Part shown: positions 7,916 through 14,918 of the stretch, one piece after another
Position numbering within the stretch: the stretch's first letter is position 1
Layout: each line of letters opens with the position of its first letter
Assembly: GCA_902464115.1 (NCBI GenBank)
Contig: CABQIF010000035.1
Location: 1-17,686 of the forward strand
Direction: 5' to 3'
Source of the DNA: an uncultured Ruminococcus sp.
GTDB lineage: Bacteria; Bacillota; Clostridia; Oscillospirales; Ruminococcaceae
DNA: 17,686 nucleotides
Made by a program: the position numbers and the translations under genes
Notes under the pieces: model-generated
Told to the model about the DNA's origin: nothing
The model's database searches: none
What the model saw: only the letters and a program-made list of their open reading frames with translations

Positions 7916-9298
7916 ATGCATACTGCAAAAAAACAATATGAAATGGATATGTGCAGTGGTTCAATTTTAAAGAAAATGTTGTTATTTACGCTGCCATTGA
8001 TGTTGTCCAGCATTCTGCAATTGCTGTTCAATGCAGCAGATATTGTAGTGGTCGGAAAATTTGCCGGTGATAATGCATTGGCAGCAGTTGGCTCGAATAC
8101 CGCACTGATCAACTTGTTGACGAACTTATTTGTAGGATTTTCGATTGGTGCAAATGTTACGGCAGCTCGACATTATGGGGCAAAGTGTGAAAAAGATTTG
8201 GAAGAAACCGTTCACACTTCCATTGCAATGAGTTTTGCAAGCGGGCTTTTGCTGATGATCGTCGGCTTGATCGGGGCAAAACAATTTTTGATTTGGATGC
8301 AGACACCGGAAGAAGTGTTACCGCTGGCAACGCTTTATCTGCACATTTATTTTATTGGGATGATTCCCAATATGGTCTATAACTTCGGTAGTGCCTTGCT
8401 GCGTTCGGTAGGAGATACTCGTCGACCGCTGTATTATTTGACCTTTGCCGGTTGTGTCAATGTTGTTCTGAACCTGCTGACTGTCATTGTTCTGCATCTG
8501 GATGTTGCAGGGGTTGCCATTGCCACTGTGATTTCAGAAACGATTTCTGCTTGTTTGGTTTTACGCTGTATGTGTAAGGAACAAGGAGCAATGCACTTGC
8601 AATGGAGCAAACTGCGGATTCACCGTGGAAAGATGCTGCAAATTATGAAAATCGGGATTCCAGCAGGGTTTCAGGGTGTTGTATTTGCTCTTTCCAATGT
8701 TGTCATTCAATCATCTGTTAATCTGTTTGGAAATATTGTGGTAGCTGGAAATTCAGCTGCTGCAAATATTGAAGGCTTTGTTTACATGGCAATGAATGCT
8801 TTTTATCAGGCAACGATTTCCTTTACCAGTCAGAATTATGGTGCAGGAAAATATAACCGTATCAACCGAATTTTGTTGACTGGGCAAGGCTGTGTCATTG
8901 TTGTTGGGCTTGTATTGGGAAATCTTGCGGTTTTGTTTGGACATCAGCTGCTTCATATTTATTCCAGTAATCCCGATGTCATTGCAGCCGGAATGGTGCG
9001 TTTGCATATTATTTCTGCAACTTATGCCCTGTGTGGAATCATGGATGTCATGGTGGGGGCATTGCGTGGCTTGAATTATTCTGTTTTACCGATGGTGGTT
9101 TCCCTGGTGGGAGCTTGTGGACTGCGATTGGTCTGGATTGCAACCGTCTTTCAGATGCCAGAATTTCACACCGTGCAAGTCGTATATCTGTCTTATCCGA
9201 TTACTTGGATTATCACACTATCGATCCATATTCTCTGTTACTGTATCATCAAGCGGCGGCTGACGAAAAAACTCGCTCTGCAACCAGCGGTCAATTGA
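7916..9298 (+). CDS. MATE family multidrug/metabolite exporter
   Basis: This is a 460-residue polytopic membrane protein of the multi-antimicrobial extrusion family, normally driven by Na+ or H+ exchange. The N-terminal half has the family pattern LPLMLSSILQLLFNAADIVVVG (split across residues 26-47) followed by GDNALAAVG. It also has the GSALLRSVGDTRRPL string at residues 158-172. Two halves of about six hydrophobic segments each can be followed along the sequence, and the length is normal. GGAGGT at 7901-7906 precedes the ATG. The gene stands alone behind a terminator. The substrate cannot be told from sequence. Confidence 0.92.
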   Translation: MHTAKKQYEMDMCSGSILKKMLLFTLPLMLSSILQLLFNAADIVVVGKFAGDNALAAVGSNTALINLLTNLFVGFSIGANVTAARHYGAKCEKDLEETVHTSIAMSFASGLLLMIVGLIGAKQFLIWMQTPEEVLPLATLYLHIYFIGMIPNMVYNFGSALLRSVGDTRRPLYYLTFAGCVNVVLNLLTVIVLHLDVAGVAIATVISETISACLVLRCMCKEQGAMHLQWSKLRIHRGKMLQIMKIGIPAGFQGVVFALSNVVIQSSVNLFGNIVVAGNSAAANIEGFVYMAMNAFYQATISFTSQNYGAGKYNRINRILLTGQGCVIVVGLVLGNLAVLFGHQLLHIYSSNPDVIAAGMVRLHIISATYALCGIMDVMVGALRGLNYSVLPMVVSLVGACGLRLVWIATVFQMPEFHTVQVVYLSYPITWIITLSIHILCYCIIKRRLTKKLALQPAVN

Positions 9299-9367
9299 GA
9301 AAGCAAGAACCTTTTTACAGCGGTTGGAATACAATACAGTAAAACCATGGAATAGGAGGCACACGCC

Positions 9368-9463
9368 ATGAAAATTGTAGTGGTGAAAACACCCAAACTG
9401 TTGACCGGAATTTTTCGGTTGGTTTTTAAAGTGAAACGGGCAGAACCAGAGTCCGACAGCTGA
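9368..9463 (+). CDS. spoVM: Stage V sporulation protein SpoVM-like peptide
   Basis: A 31-residue peptide reads in frame behind a perfect AGGAGG (9354-9359) with 8-base spacing. It aligns without gaps to B. subtilis SpoVM: K2, K7, P9, K10, L12, G14, I15 and R17 are identical, and alternating hydrophobic residues keep the amphipathic helix. SpoVM inserts shallowly into the convex forespore membrane and anchors the SpoIVA coat platform. The peptide is a little longer than the 26-residue Bacillus form, with an acidic tail (residues 26-30). A strong terminator follows at once, so it is a one-gene unit. AATACAAT at 9328-9335 vaguely resembles a sigma-E -10, but no matching -35 is clear. The identification is by eye from a very short sequence, yet the register and gene layout are convincing. 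Confidence 0.8.
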   Translation: MKIVVVKTPKLLTGIFRLVFKVKRAEPESDS

Positions 9464-9481
9464 ACAGAAACGAACATAGAG

Positions 9482-9520
9482 AAAAAACACTGTGGTCAAT
9501 TTGACCATGGTGTTTTTGTT
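9482..9520 (+). terminator. Rho-independent terminator after spoVM
   Basis: The stem of AAAAACAC/GTGTTTTT continues through two G-U pairs into TGGTCA/TGACCA around a three-base loop, followed by T-rich sequence. Confidence 0.87.
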
Positions 9521-9611
9521 TTCACATCAAAAAACGTTTCAAAATGCCGGAAGTATCGGGAATTTTGACGGTTTCCTAACAAATTATTTTATCTTGGACA
9601 TACTTTCTTGC

Positions 9612-9640
9612 TTGATTTTTGGAGCTTCGTTTGCTAAACT
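9612..9640 (+). promoter_or_regulatory. Promoter of the apbE operon
   Basis: TTGATT (9612-9617) and TAAACT (9635-9640) are 17 bp apart, with TGC making an extended -10. A start near 9647 places the GTTAG-N6-CTAAT operator at about +3 to +18. A second, weaker candidate upstream is TTGACG (9565-9570) with TTTATC (9588-9593). The rest of the 9521-9611 stretch shows nothing else. Confidence 0.65.
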
Positions 9641-9648
9641 GTATGGTG

Positions 9649-9664
9649 GTTAGTTTGCACTAAT
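9649..9664 (+). promoter_or_regulatory. Operator GTTAG-N6-CTAAT at the apbE operon
   Basis: GTTAG (9649-9653) and CTAAT (9660-9664) are arms of an inverted repeat with a 6-base spacer, lying over the first transcribed bases. The same spacing and arms recur at 13850-13865 and 14919-14934, and imperfectly at 14853-14868. The position suggests repression. Confidence 0.6.
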
Positions 9665-9685
9665 GAAAAAAGGAGAATGATTGTT

Positions 9686-10780
9686 ATGCTGCGAAAATGG
9701 ATGCTTGCCCTCTGTTTTTGTTTGGGAATTTTAGGTTGCGGCTGTTCAGAAACGACTTCTAATGAATCTAGCACAGCCAGTTCGGAAGCGGTCACTGCAA
9801 CCACACAATCTGCGGATGAAAAAACAACTCGGGATTTGTTTGCAATGGATACTTACATCACATTAACTGCCTACGGAAACCATGCAGAAGCAGGCATTTC
9901 CGCAGCAGAAGCCTGTATTCAAGATTTAGATGCCCGACTTTCTACGGGGAACAGCGAAAGCGAGATTGCAAAGTTAAATGCAACGGGTTCTGGAACGCTT
10001 TCCGAGGATACCAGTGCGATTTTACAGGAGGCAATCACGTTGTATCAAGATACAGATGGGGCGTTCAATCCGTTGATGTATCCGATTATGCAGGTATGGG
10101 GATTTCCAACCCATGAATATCGTGTGCCGGAGGATTCAGAAATTCAGTCACTGTTGCAGTTGACAGACCCCTCTAAGATGCAATTTTCAGCAGAAACGGG
10201 AGAAGTTTCCTTTTCTGTTTCCGGAATGGAACTGGATTTGGGCGGTATTGCAAAGGGTTATACCTCCTCTGCGGTGATGGATTGTTTTCGTTCCAACGGC
10301 ATTACCAGTGGAATGGTCAGCTTGGGCGGAAATGTACAGACGATTGGAGCAAAACCGGACGGCAGCCTTTGGAAAGTGGCAATTCAAAACCCAACTGCTG
10401 AAGAAGATGCTGATTTTCTTGGTATTTTAGAAACAAAGGACTGTGCGGTTATTACATCAGGGGGATACGAACGTTATTTTGAAGAAAACGGTGTACGGTA
10501 TCATCATATTATGGATCCTGCAACTGGAAAACCAGCGGAAAGTGATTTGACTTCGGTGACAATTGTCAGTGAAAATGGAACATTGGCGGATGGACTTTCT
10601 ACCGCTTTGTTTGTAATGGGATTGGATAAAGCAATTGCCTATTGGCAAGCACATGCTTCTGAATTTGATGCAGTTCTTTGCACAGAAGACGAAACATTGT
10701 ATGTCACAGAGGGCATTCAGGATGCTTTTTCCGCCAATTATCCATGTGAGATCATACAACAGAAGGGAGCAGAATCATAA
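9686..10780 (+). CDS. apbE: FAD:protein FMN transferase (ApbE), lipoprotein
   Basis: ApbE transfers FMN from FAD to Thr or Ser in DxxSGAT motifs of extracytosolic flavoproteins. This 364-residue form has a lipoprotein signal peptide with the lipid-modified Cys probably C18 (ILGC), then a Ser/Thr-rich linker to about residue 47. The catalytic domain follows, with AMDTYITLTAYG near 53-64, DLGGIAKG (184-191), HHIMDPATGKP (273-283) and the metal-site region ADGLSTA (301-307). All look intact. An ATG three codons upstream (9677) lies only 1 base from AGGAG (9671-9675), so ATG 9686 with about 10-base spacing is preferred. The stop overlaps the next ATG (TAATG). The next two genes encode five target motifs, so enzyme and substrates are made together on the outer face of the membrane. 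Confidence 0.93.
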   Translation: MLRKWMLALCFCLGILGCGCSETTSNESSTASSEAVTATTQSADEKTTRDLFAMDTYITLTAYGNHAEAGISAAEACIQDLDARLSTGNSESEIAKLNATGSGTLSEDTSAILQEAITLYQDTDGAFNPLMYPIMQVWGFPTHEYRVPEDSEIQSLLQLTDPSKMQFSAETGEVSFSVSGMELDLGGIAKGYTSSAVMDCFRSNGITSGMVSLGGNVQTIGAKPDGSLWKVAIQNPTAEEDADFLGILETKDCAVITSGGYERYFEENGVRYHHIMDPATGKPAESDLTSVTIVSENGTLADGLSTALFVMGLDKAIAYWQAHASEFDAVLCTEDETLYVTEGIQDAFSANYPCEIIQQKGAES

Positions 10781-12408
10781 TGCAGGGGAAACATACACCT
10801 TGGGCATCGTTGCTCGGATTTTTGCCAGCAGCACTTTTGGCAGCGTTTGTAACCGTATCGCTGCACAATTACACTGCACCGATTTTCTCGGCAGAACAGG
10901 AAGATACGGCAGTTTCTACACAGGAAACCACTGCAAGTGGGAAAAAATCCAGTTCTAAAACGGCAGCGGTTACAACAAAGGCAGCACCAACAGTAGAACC
11001 ATTGGCAGAACAGACCGGCGGTTATAAAGACGGAACTTATACCGGTTCTGGAACGGGATTTTCCGGAGAAATTACGGTACAAGTCGTGATCGAAGGTGGG
11101 AAGATTACCGATATTACCATTGTCAGCACGACCGATGACAGCCCTTATATTGACAATGCTTCTGCTCTGCTGAAAACCATCATTGCAACCCAGAGCACCA
11201 ATGTGGATACCGTTTCTGGTGCAACTTACAGTTCTGTTGGGTTAATTTCTGCTGTTCGGGATGCACTGCAAAAGGCTGGCGGCAGTAGTGCAGGGAATTC
11301 GGCTCTTCCAACGTTAGTCGCTGCTAACAGCAATGCGTCTGGAGATGCCCCTTCCATTTCTGCTGTTTCTGAGCCGTCTTCTTATCGGGACGGAACATAT
11401 GTTGGAACAGGCAGTGGATTTGCCGGAGCAATTACCGTGCAAGTTACTGTATCTGACGGAAAAATTTCGGATATATCGGTATTGAGTGCCAGCGATGACA
11501 GCCCTTATCTGGACAATGCAATGTCCTTGCTAAATAATATCATTGCTTCTAATAGCACGAATGTAGATACCGTTTCTGGTGCAACCTTTAGTTCTGTGGG
11601 ATTGATTGAAGCGGTTCGAAATGCGTTGGCAAATGCCGGAGCAGATAGCGGAAACAACTCAGAAGAAACCACGCCAGTAGAAGTGCCAAAGGGCAGATTC
11701 CCATATCCAGATGGTGTTTACATAGGCAGTGGAGAAGGATACCGAGGAGAAACAACGGTAGCAGTTTCATTGAAAGATGGAACGATTGATAATATCATGG
11801 TCATGAACACAGAAGATGATGCTGCTTATTTCAAGCGTGCAGAATCGTTGCTGAAACAGGTATTACAGCAACAGACAACAGATTTGGATGCCATCAGTGG
11901 GGCAACTTTTAGTTCAGAGGGCATTTTAGAGGCAATTGCTGACGCATTGGAGCAGGCAAAGCAAGCCAACTCTGGCAATCAGACCACAACAGTGACCACA
12001 GCTCCAGTAGAAACCACAACGGCAACAGTAGTAACAACAAGACCGGTGGAAACGACAGAACCGACACCATCTTTATACATAGACGGGGAATATATCGGTT
12101 CTGCGTCCTGCTATCCAGATGATGACGAAGACTTTTTGCCTTATGATTTAACTGTGAAAGTCTGCATTGAGAACGACCAAATTATTTCTATTACAGATGT
12201 AGAAGGATTTGGTTCAGACTATGACGCTGCGAATGATTGGTATATTGACCGAGCACTGAACGGAACAAAGAAAATTTCCGGCATTGCTGCACAGATTTTA
12301 GCAGCACAGACAACAGATGTAGATGCGGTTTCTGGTGCAACTTGTTCTTCAGACGCAATATTAGCTGCCGTGCAAGATGCGTTGCAGCAGGCATTACGGG
12401 AGGGATAA
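10780..12408 (+). CDS. Membrane-anchored protein with four FMN-binding domains
   Basis: This 542-residue extracytosolic protein is probably a flavin electron carrier. An N-terminal hydrophobic segment (about 9-29) acts as signal or anchor and is followed by a Ser/Thr/Ala linker. Four FMN_bind domains follow at about 81-166, 201-286, 308-392 and 432-538, each ending in the ApbE target D-x-x-S-G-A-T. The predicted FMN-bearing Thr are T149, T269, T376 and T521. Domains 1 and 2 are very similar (a recent duplication). Domain 3 resembles the single domain of the next protein. Domain 4 is divergent, with an acidic DDDED insert and Cys at 444, 462 and 522, the last next to the target Thr. A Thr-rich linker (about 401-430) separates domains 3 and 4. 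The start overlaps the apbE stop by one base. Confidence 0.9.
   Translation: MQGKHTPWASLLGFLPAALLAAFVTVSLHNYTAPIFSAEQEDTAVSTQETTASGKKSSSKTAAVTTKAAPTVEPLAEQTGGYKDGTYTGSGTGFSGEITVQVVIEGGKITDITIVSTTDDSPYIDNASALLKTIIATQSTNVDTVSGATYSSVGLISAVRDALQKAGGSSAGNSALPTLVAANSNASGDAPSISAVSEPSSYRDGTYVGTGSGFAGAITVQVTVSDGKISDISVLSASDDSPYLDNAMSLLNNIIASNSTNVDTVSGATFSSVGLIEAVRNALANAGADSGNNSEETTPVEVPKGRFPYPDGVYIGSGEGYRGETTVAVSLKDGTIDNIMVMNTEDDAAYFKRAESLLKQVLQQQTTDLDAISGATFSSEGILEAIADALEQAKQANSGNQTTTVTTAPVETTTATVVTTRPVETTEPTPSLYIDGEYIGSASCYPDDDEDFLPYDLTVKVCIENDQIISITDVEGFGSDYDAANDWYIDRALNGTKKISGIAAQILAAQTTDVDAVSGATCSSDAILAAVQDALQQALREG
11020..11637 (+). repeat. Internal tandem duplication of FMN-binding domains 1 and 2
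   Basis: Codons for residues 81-166 and 201-286 form a direct repeat of about 258 bases with a 360-base period. Stretches such as GATGACAGCCCTTAT and GATACCGTTTCTGGTGCAAC are identical in both copies. Domains 3 and 4 do not share this nucleotide identity. Confidence 0.75.
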
Positions 12409-12412
12409 GCGG

Positions 12413-12853
12413 ATGCAATTCTGGATTAAATTGTGCAATTGTGTGCTCGTGGTTGGGTTGCTGTGTGGCTATCAGGCAATTCAAAATCACCGCACACAGG
12501 AGGAAGAGATTGCAAAGCTGGAAGCACAACTCCAGCAGCAAGCTACAGCTGCGGAAGATACAGAAACTGTGGATTTTCCCTATCAAGACGGCGTTTATGA
12601 GGGGGAAGCACAGGGTTACGGCGGAACAGTTGCCGTAGAATTGACCATTGAAAACGGAAAGTTTACGGATTTGACGGTTGTTTCAGCGGAAAAAGAAGAT
12701 GCTGCCTATTTTGATGCAGCAAGCAGCTTGCTGGATACGATTCTGGAAGAGCAGTCCACGGATGTGGACACTGTAAGCGGTGCAACATTTAGTTCAAATG
12801 GTATTATTCATGCGACAGAGGACGCATTGAGAAAGGCGGAGAAATCAGAATGA
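12413..12853 (+). CDS. Single-domain FMN-binding membrane protein
   Basis: This 146-residue protein has an N-terminal membrane anchor (about 5-21), a short charged, coiled-coil-like linker (28-46) and one FMN_bind domain (about 56-142). The ApbE target is DTVSGAT, with T125 the predicted FMN site. The domain is closest in the window to domain 3 of the preceding protein: both begin FPY-x-DGVY, share DAAYF and continue to SGATFSS. The ATG at 12413 has GGAGGG at 12399-12404 and lies 4 bases after the previous stop. The 3' end overlaps the NapH-like gene by ATGA. It resembles the RnfG-like small subunit that couples a membrane Fe-S protein to flavins, so it may be the first extracytosolic acceptor. 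Confidence 0.88.
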   Translation: MQFWIKLCNCVLVVGLLCGYQAIQNHRTQEEEIAKLEAQLQQQATAAEDTETVDFPYQDGVYEGEAQGYGGTVAVELTIENGKFTDLTVVSAEKEDAAYFDAASSLLDTILEEQSTDVDTVSGATFSSNGIIHATEDALRKAEKSE

Positions 12854-13701
12854 AGAAAAAAACCATTCCAGCAAAAAAGCTGCACGCTTACATTCGAGCA
12901 GCGATTCAAGTTGTGTTTTTTATATTTTTCCCATCTGCCTTTACCACTGCTTTTTCTGCAATTAAAAGTATTTTTACACAGATCGGCAGTCAAGCACCGA
13001 TTGCATGGAGTTCTTTCCTGACAGTCTGCTTGGCACTCTGTGCGTTTACGATTGTATTTGGACGATTCTTCTGCGGCTATGCCTGTGCATTTGGTTCATT
13101 GGGCGATGCCGTCCGAAGCCTTTATGTTTTCATCTGCAAAAAATGCAAGAAGAAGCCGATTACTTGGAAACCGAAAAAATTGCCACTACATTTCCTGAAA
13201 TATGGCGTTTTGTTGGTTGTAGTATGTCTTTGCTTTACAGGCGTATACAGCGATTTAAAGGGCTGGAATCCGTGGGATGTCTTTTCCATGCTGCGAGCAG
13301 GAAATATTCATATAGGTAGTTATTGGCTCGGTATCATTTTATTAGCTGGCATTCTTGTAGGAATGGCACTTTGTGAGCGGTTTTTCTGCCGGTTTTTGTG
13401 CCCGATGGGAGCAGTTTTTTCTTTATTGCCCATGCTGCCGATTTTCTCTGTACGGAGAAAGCAGGAACAATGTGCAAAAGGGTGTTCTGCTTGTACACGC
13501 TGCTGTCCAGCAGATTTAACTCTTCCGGAAGCAGGCAGCTGGTCTGTAAATGGAGAGTGTTTTCAGTGTCAAAAATGCGTGGATATTTGCCCGAAGAAGA
13601 ATGCCCACAGCGGAATTGGCAAGCTGAGAGGCAATGAAATCTGGTTTACCATCTTGCGTGCAGTTGTTTTGGGCGTAGTGCTGGTATTAGCAGGTATTTA
13701 A
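12850..13701 (+). CDS. NapH/MauN-like membrane polyferredoxin (4Fe-4S binding)
   Basis: This 283-residue membrane protein probably moves electrons across the membrane. Hydrophobic segments lie at about 16-36, 52-72, 115-133, 157-177 and 264-283. The membrane Cys motifs of the family are present: CGYAC (75-79) in GRFFCGYACAFG and CRFLCPMGA (180-188). A soluble part then carries two 4Fe-4S motifs: C208-x3-C212-x2-C215-x2-C218 (or C219) followed by P, and C237-x2-C240-x2-C243-x3-C247-P. After the second cluster comes one more hydrophobic segment ending in the C-terminal residue. It overlaps the FMN-binding gene by 4 bases, so both are translated together. It could pass electrons from a cytosolic ferredoxin-type donor to the flavinylated proteins. 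The donor is not in the window. Confidence 0.9.
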   Translation: MKKKTIPAKKLHAYIRAAIQVVFFIFFPSAFTTAFSAIKSIFTQIGSQAPIAWSSFLTVCLALCAFTIVFGRFFCGYACAFGSLGDAVRSLYVFICKKCKKKPITWKPKKLPLHFLKYGVLLVVVCLCFTGVYSDLKGWNPWDVFSMLRAGNIHIGSYWLGIILLAGILVGMALCERFFCRFLCPMGAVFSLLPMLPIFSVRRKQEQCAKGCSACTRCCPADLTLPEAGSWSVNGECFQCQKCVDICPKKNAHSGIGKLRGNEIWFTILRAVVLGVVLVLAGI

Positions 13702-13743
13702 AAGACCAATCATTATAATTCCAATCAGTTTTTTAGCCGTTCC

Positions 13744-13762
13744 TTTCACAGCTTTTGTGAAA
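13744..13762 (+). repeat. Inverted repeat after the apbE operon
   Basis: TTTCACA and TGTGAAA flank a five-base loop. No T run follows, so it is not a standard terminator. It may be a pause or mRNA 3'-end structure. No clear terminator is seen between 13702 and 13785, so read-through into the next unit is possible. Confidence 0.4.
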
Positions 13763-13785
13763 AAGGGAGAAGAATCAAAAACCGC

Positions 13786-13814
13786 TTGACTTTTTACAGT
13801 TCCCATGATATACT
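13786..13814 (+). promoter_or_regulatory. Promoter of the NusG_II-Gx unit
   Basis: TTGACT (13786-13791) and TATACT (13809-13814) are separated by exactly 17 bp, with a predicted start near 13821. This is the best consensus promoter of the flavin locus. Confidence 0.8.
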
Positions 13815-13849
13815 GCATATGATTAAAATTGTCGACTACAAAGCAGAAA

Positions 13850-13865
13850 GTTAGTGGGTGCTAAT
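13850..13865 (+). promoter_or_regulatory. Operator GTTAG-N6-CTAAT at the NusG_II gene start
   Basis: GTTAG (13850-13854) and CTAAT (13861-13865) have the same arms and spacing as the apbE operator. The site covers the ribosome binding region and runs into the ATG at 13864. Confidence 0.6.
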
Positions 13866-14277
13866 GACAAAGAAACCAATTCAAAAACAACAAATTCTTG
13901 TAATTGGCATATTTCTTTTTTTGTTGCTGGCAGGAATTTTGGGCAGTTATTTTGTGCTGCATCGTTCGATTCCGCATCGAGTTGTTGTAATTTCTCAGGA
14001 TGGAAAAGAAGTGCAGCGGATTGCAATGGATACGGTAAAAAATCCTCATATCATTGAAATTACGGGTGAAGATGGTGCGTGGAATCGAGTTTGGATTTCC
14101 GAAGACAGTGTAAAGATGGAATCGGCAAGCTGTCCAGATGGGCTTTGTGTGCATCAGGGAGCGATTTCAGACGGGCTATTGCCCATTGTCTGCCTGCCGA
14201 ATAAAGTACAGATTCAAATTGTTGAGGATAACGAAGACTCATCAGAAACGGAGGAGTTTGATGCAAAAGTCGGTTAA
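13864..14277 (+). CDS. NusG domain II-containing membrane-anchored protein
   Basis: This 137-residue protein has an N-terminal membrane segment (about 11-31) and an extracytosolic domain of the NusG_II family. The domain has the characteristic SCPDGLCVHQG (89-99) and PIVCLPNKV (107-115) strings, with Cys at 90, 95 and 110. The function of the stand-alone family is not established. It is often found beside Gx-transporter, FMN-binding and ApbE genes, as here, so a role in flavin-based electron transfer is inferred from context. An acidic tail ends the protein. The start could be ATG 13864, or GTG 13858 two codons earlier; neither has a strong ribosome binding site because the operator occupies that place. 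The gene overlaps the next by 17 bases. Confidence 0.85.
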   Translation: MTKKPIQKQQILVIGIFLFLLLAGILGSYFVLHRSIPHRVVVISQDGKEVQRIAMDTVKNPHIIEITGEDGAWNRVWISEDSVKMESASCPDGLCVHQGAISDGLLPIVCLPNKVQIQIVEDNEDSSETEEFDAKVG

Positions 14278-14815
14278 ACATCTGGTAACACTTGCTATGT
14301 TTACGACCATGGCACTGGTGATTTTTGTTGTAGAAGCACAGATTCCCGTTCCTGTTCCGATCCCGGGCATCAAGCTGGGACTTGCCAATATTATTACGCT
14401 ATTTGTCTTGCAGAAATATCGGGTGCGAGATGCACTTGCAGTGTTGGTTTTGCGGATTTTCTTGGGGTCATTATTTACTGGAACACTGGTCAGCTGCTTG
14501 TATTCGTTGAGTGGCGGTTTGTTGTGTTTGGTTGGAATGGCATTGCTGTGTCGATTGTTACAGAATCGGTATTTGTGGTTTGTCAGCGTTTGCGGTGCGA
14601 TTCTGCACAACATCGGACAAATTCTTGCAGCGATGTTGGTAATGCAGACCACGCAGGTAATCTGGTACTTGCCATTCTTGTTGATTAGTGGCTGTGTGAC
14701 AGGTTTGTTTACTGGGTTGGCAGCAACTTATTTGATTCGGCACTGGAAACGAACAGAATCTGCAAAGCAGAAAAAGGACGAAACAAAGACGATTTCAGCG
14801 GAACATCTTGCCTAA
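14261..14815 (+). CDS. Gx transporter family protein (heptaprenyl diphosphate synthase component I-like)
   Basis: This 184-residue protein has about five or six hydrophobic segments and the family motif GIKLGLANIITLF (35-47), plus GGLLCLVGM and GAILHNIGQ further on. The family is annotated as heptaprenyl diphosphate synthase component I, but it looks like an ECF-type substrate-binding membrane component. In NusG_II/FMN-binding neighbourhoods it may move a flavin, quinone or similar cofactor; this is inference. The start ATG at 14261 was chosen because GGAGGAG lies at 14250-14256; longer in-frame starts run through the NusG_II gene. The last codons and the stop lie inside the terminator stem. 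Confidence 0.82.
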   Translation: MQKSVKHLVTLAMFTTMALVIFVVEAQIPVPVPIPGIKLGLANIITLFVLQKYRVRDALAVLVLRIFLGSLFTGTLVSCLYSLSGGLLCLVGMALLCRLLQNRYLWFVSVCGAILHNIGQILAAMLVMQTTQVIWYLPFLLISGCVTGLFTGLAATYLIRHWKRTESAKQKKDETKTISAEHLA

Positions 14816-14843
14816 AGGCAATCCGCTGAACCGTTTCTTTTTT
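14780..14843 (+). terminator. Rho-independent terminator overlapping the end of the Gx transporter gene
   Basis: TTCAGCGGA (14794-14802) pairs with TCCGCTGAA (14822-14830). An inner TTGCC/GGCAA stem around TAAA contains the stop codon. An outer GAAAC/GTTTC pairing and a T run follow. Confidence 0.82.
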
Positions 14844-14852
14844 CCAGAATGA

Positions 14853-14868
14853 GTTAGCGATAAATAAC
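14853..14868 (+). promoter_or_regulatory. Distal, imperfect GTTA-N8-TAAC operator of the Tp47-dockerin gene
   Basis: GTTA and TAAC flank 8 bases. It matches the GTTAG-N6-CTAAC consensus except for A in place of C in the right arm. It lies 66 bp upstream of the perfect copy. Confidence 0.4.
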
Positions 14869-14918
14869 TTCTAAATTCCAGATAGAACCGAAAAATTTGT
14901 AGAAATTGTTTCCAATTA

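Noticed and set aside
13744..13762. TTTCACA-N5-TGTGAAA as a Rex or CRP/FNR site
   Set aside because: Rex and CRP boxes have the arms in the opposite order (TGTGA first, TCACA last). The location just after the operon end also fits an RNA hairpin better.
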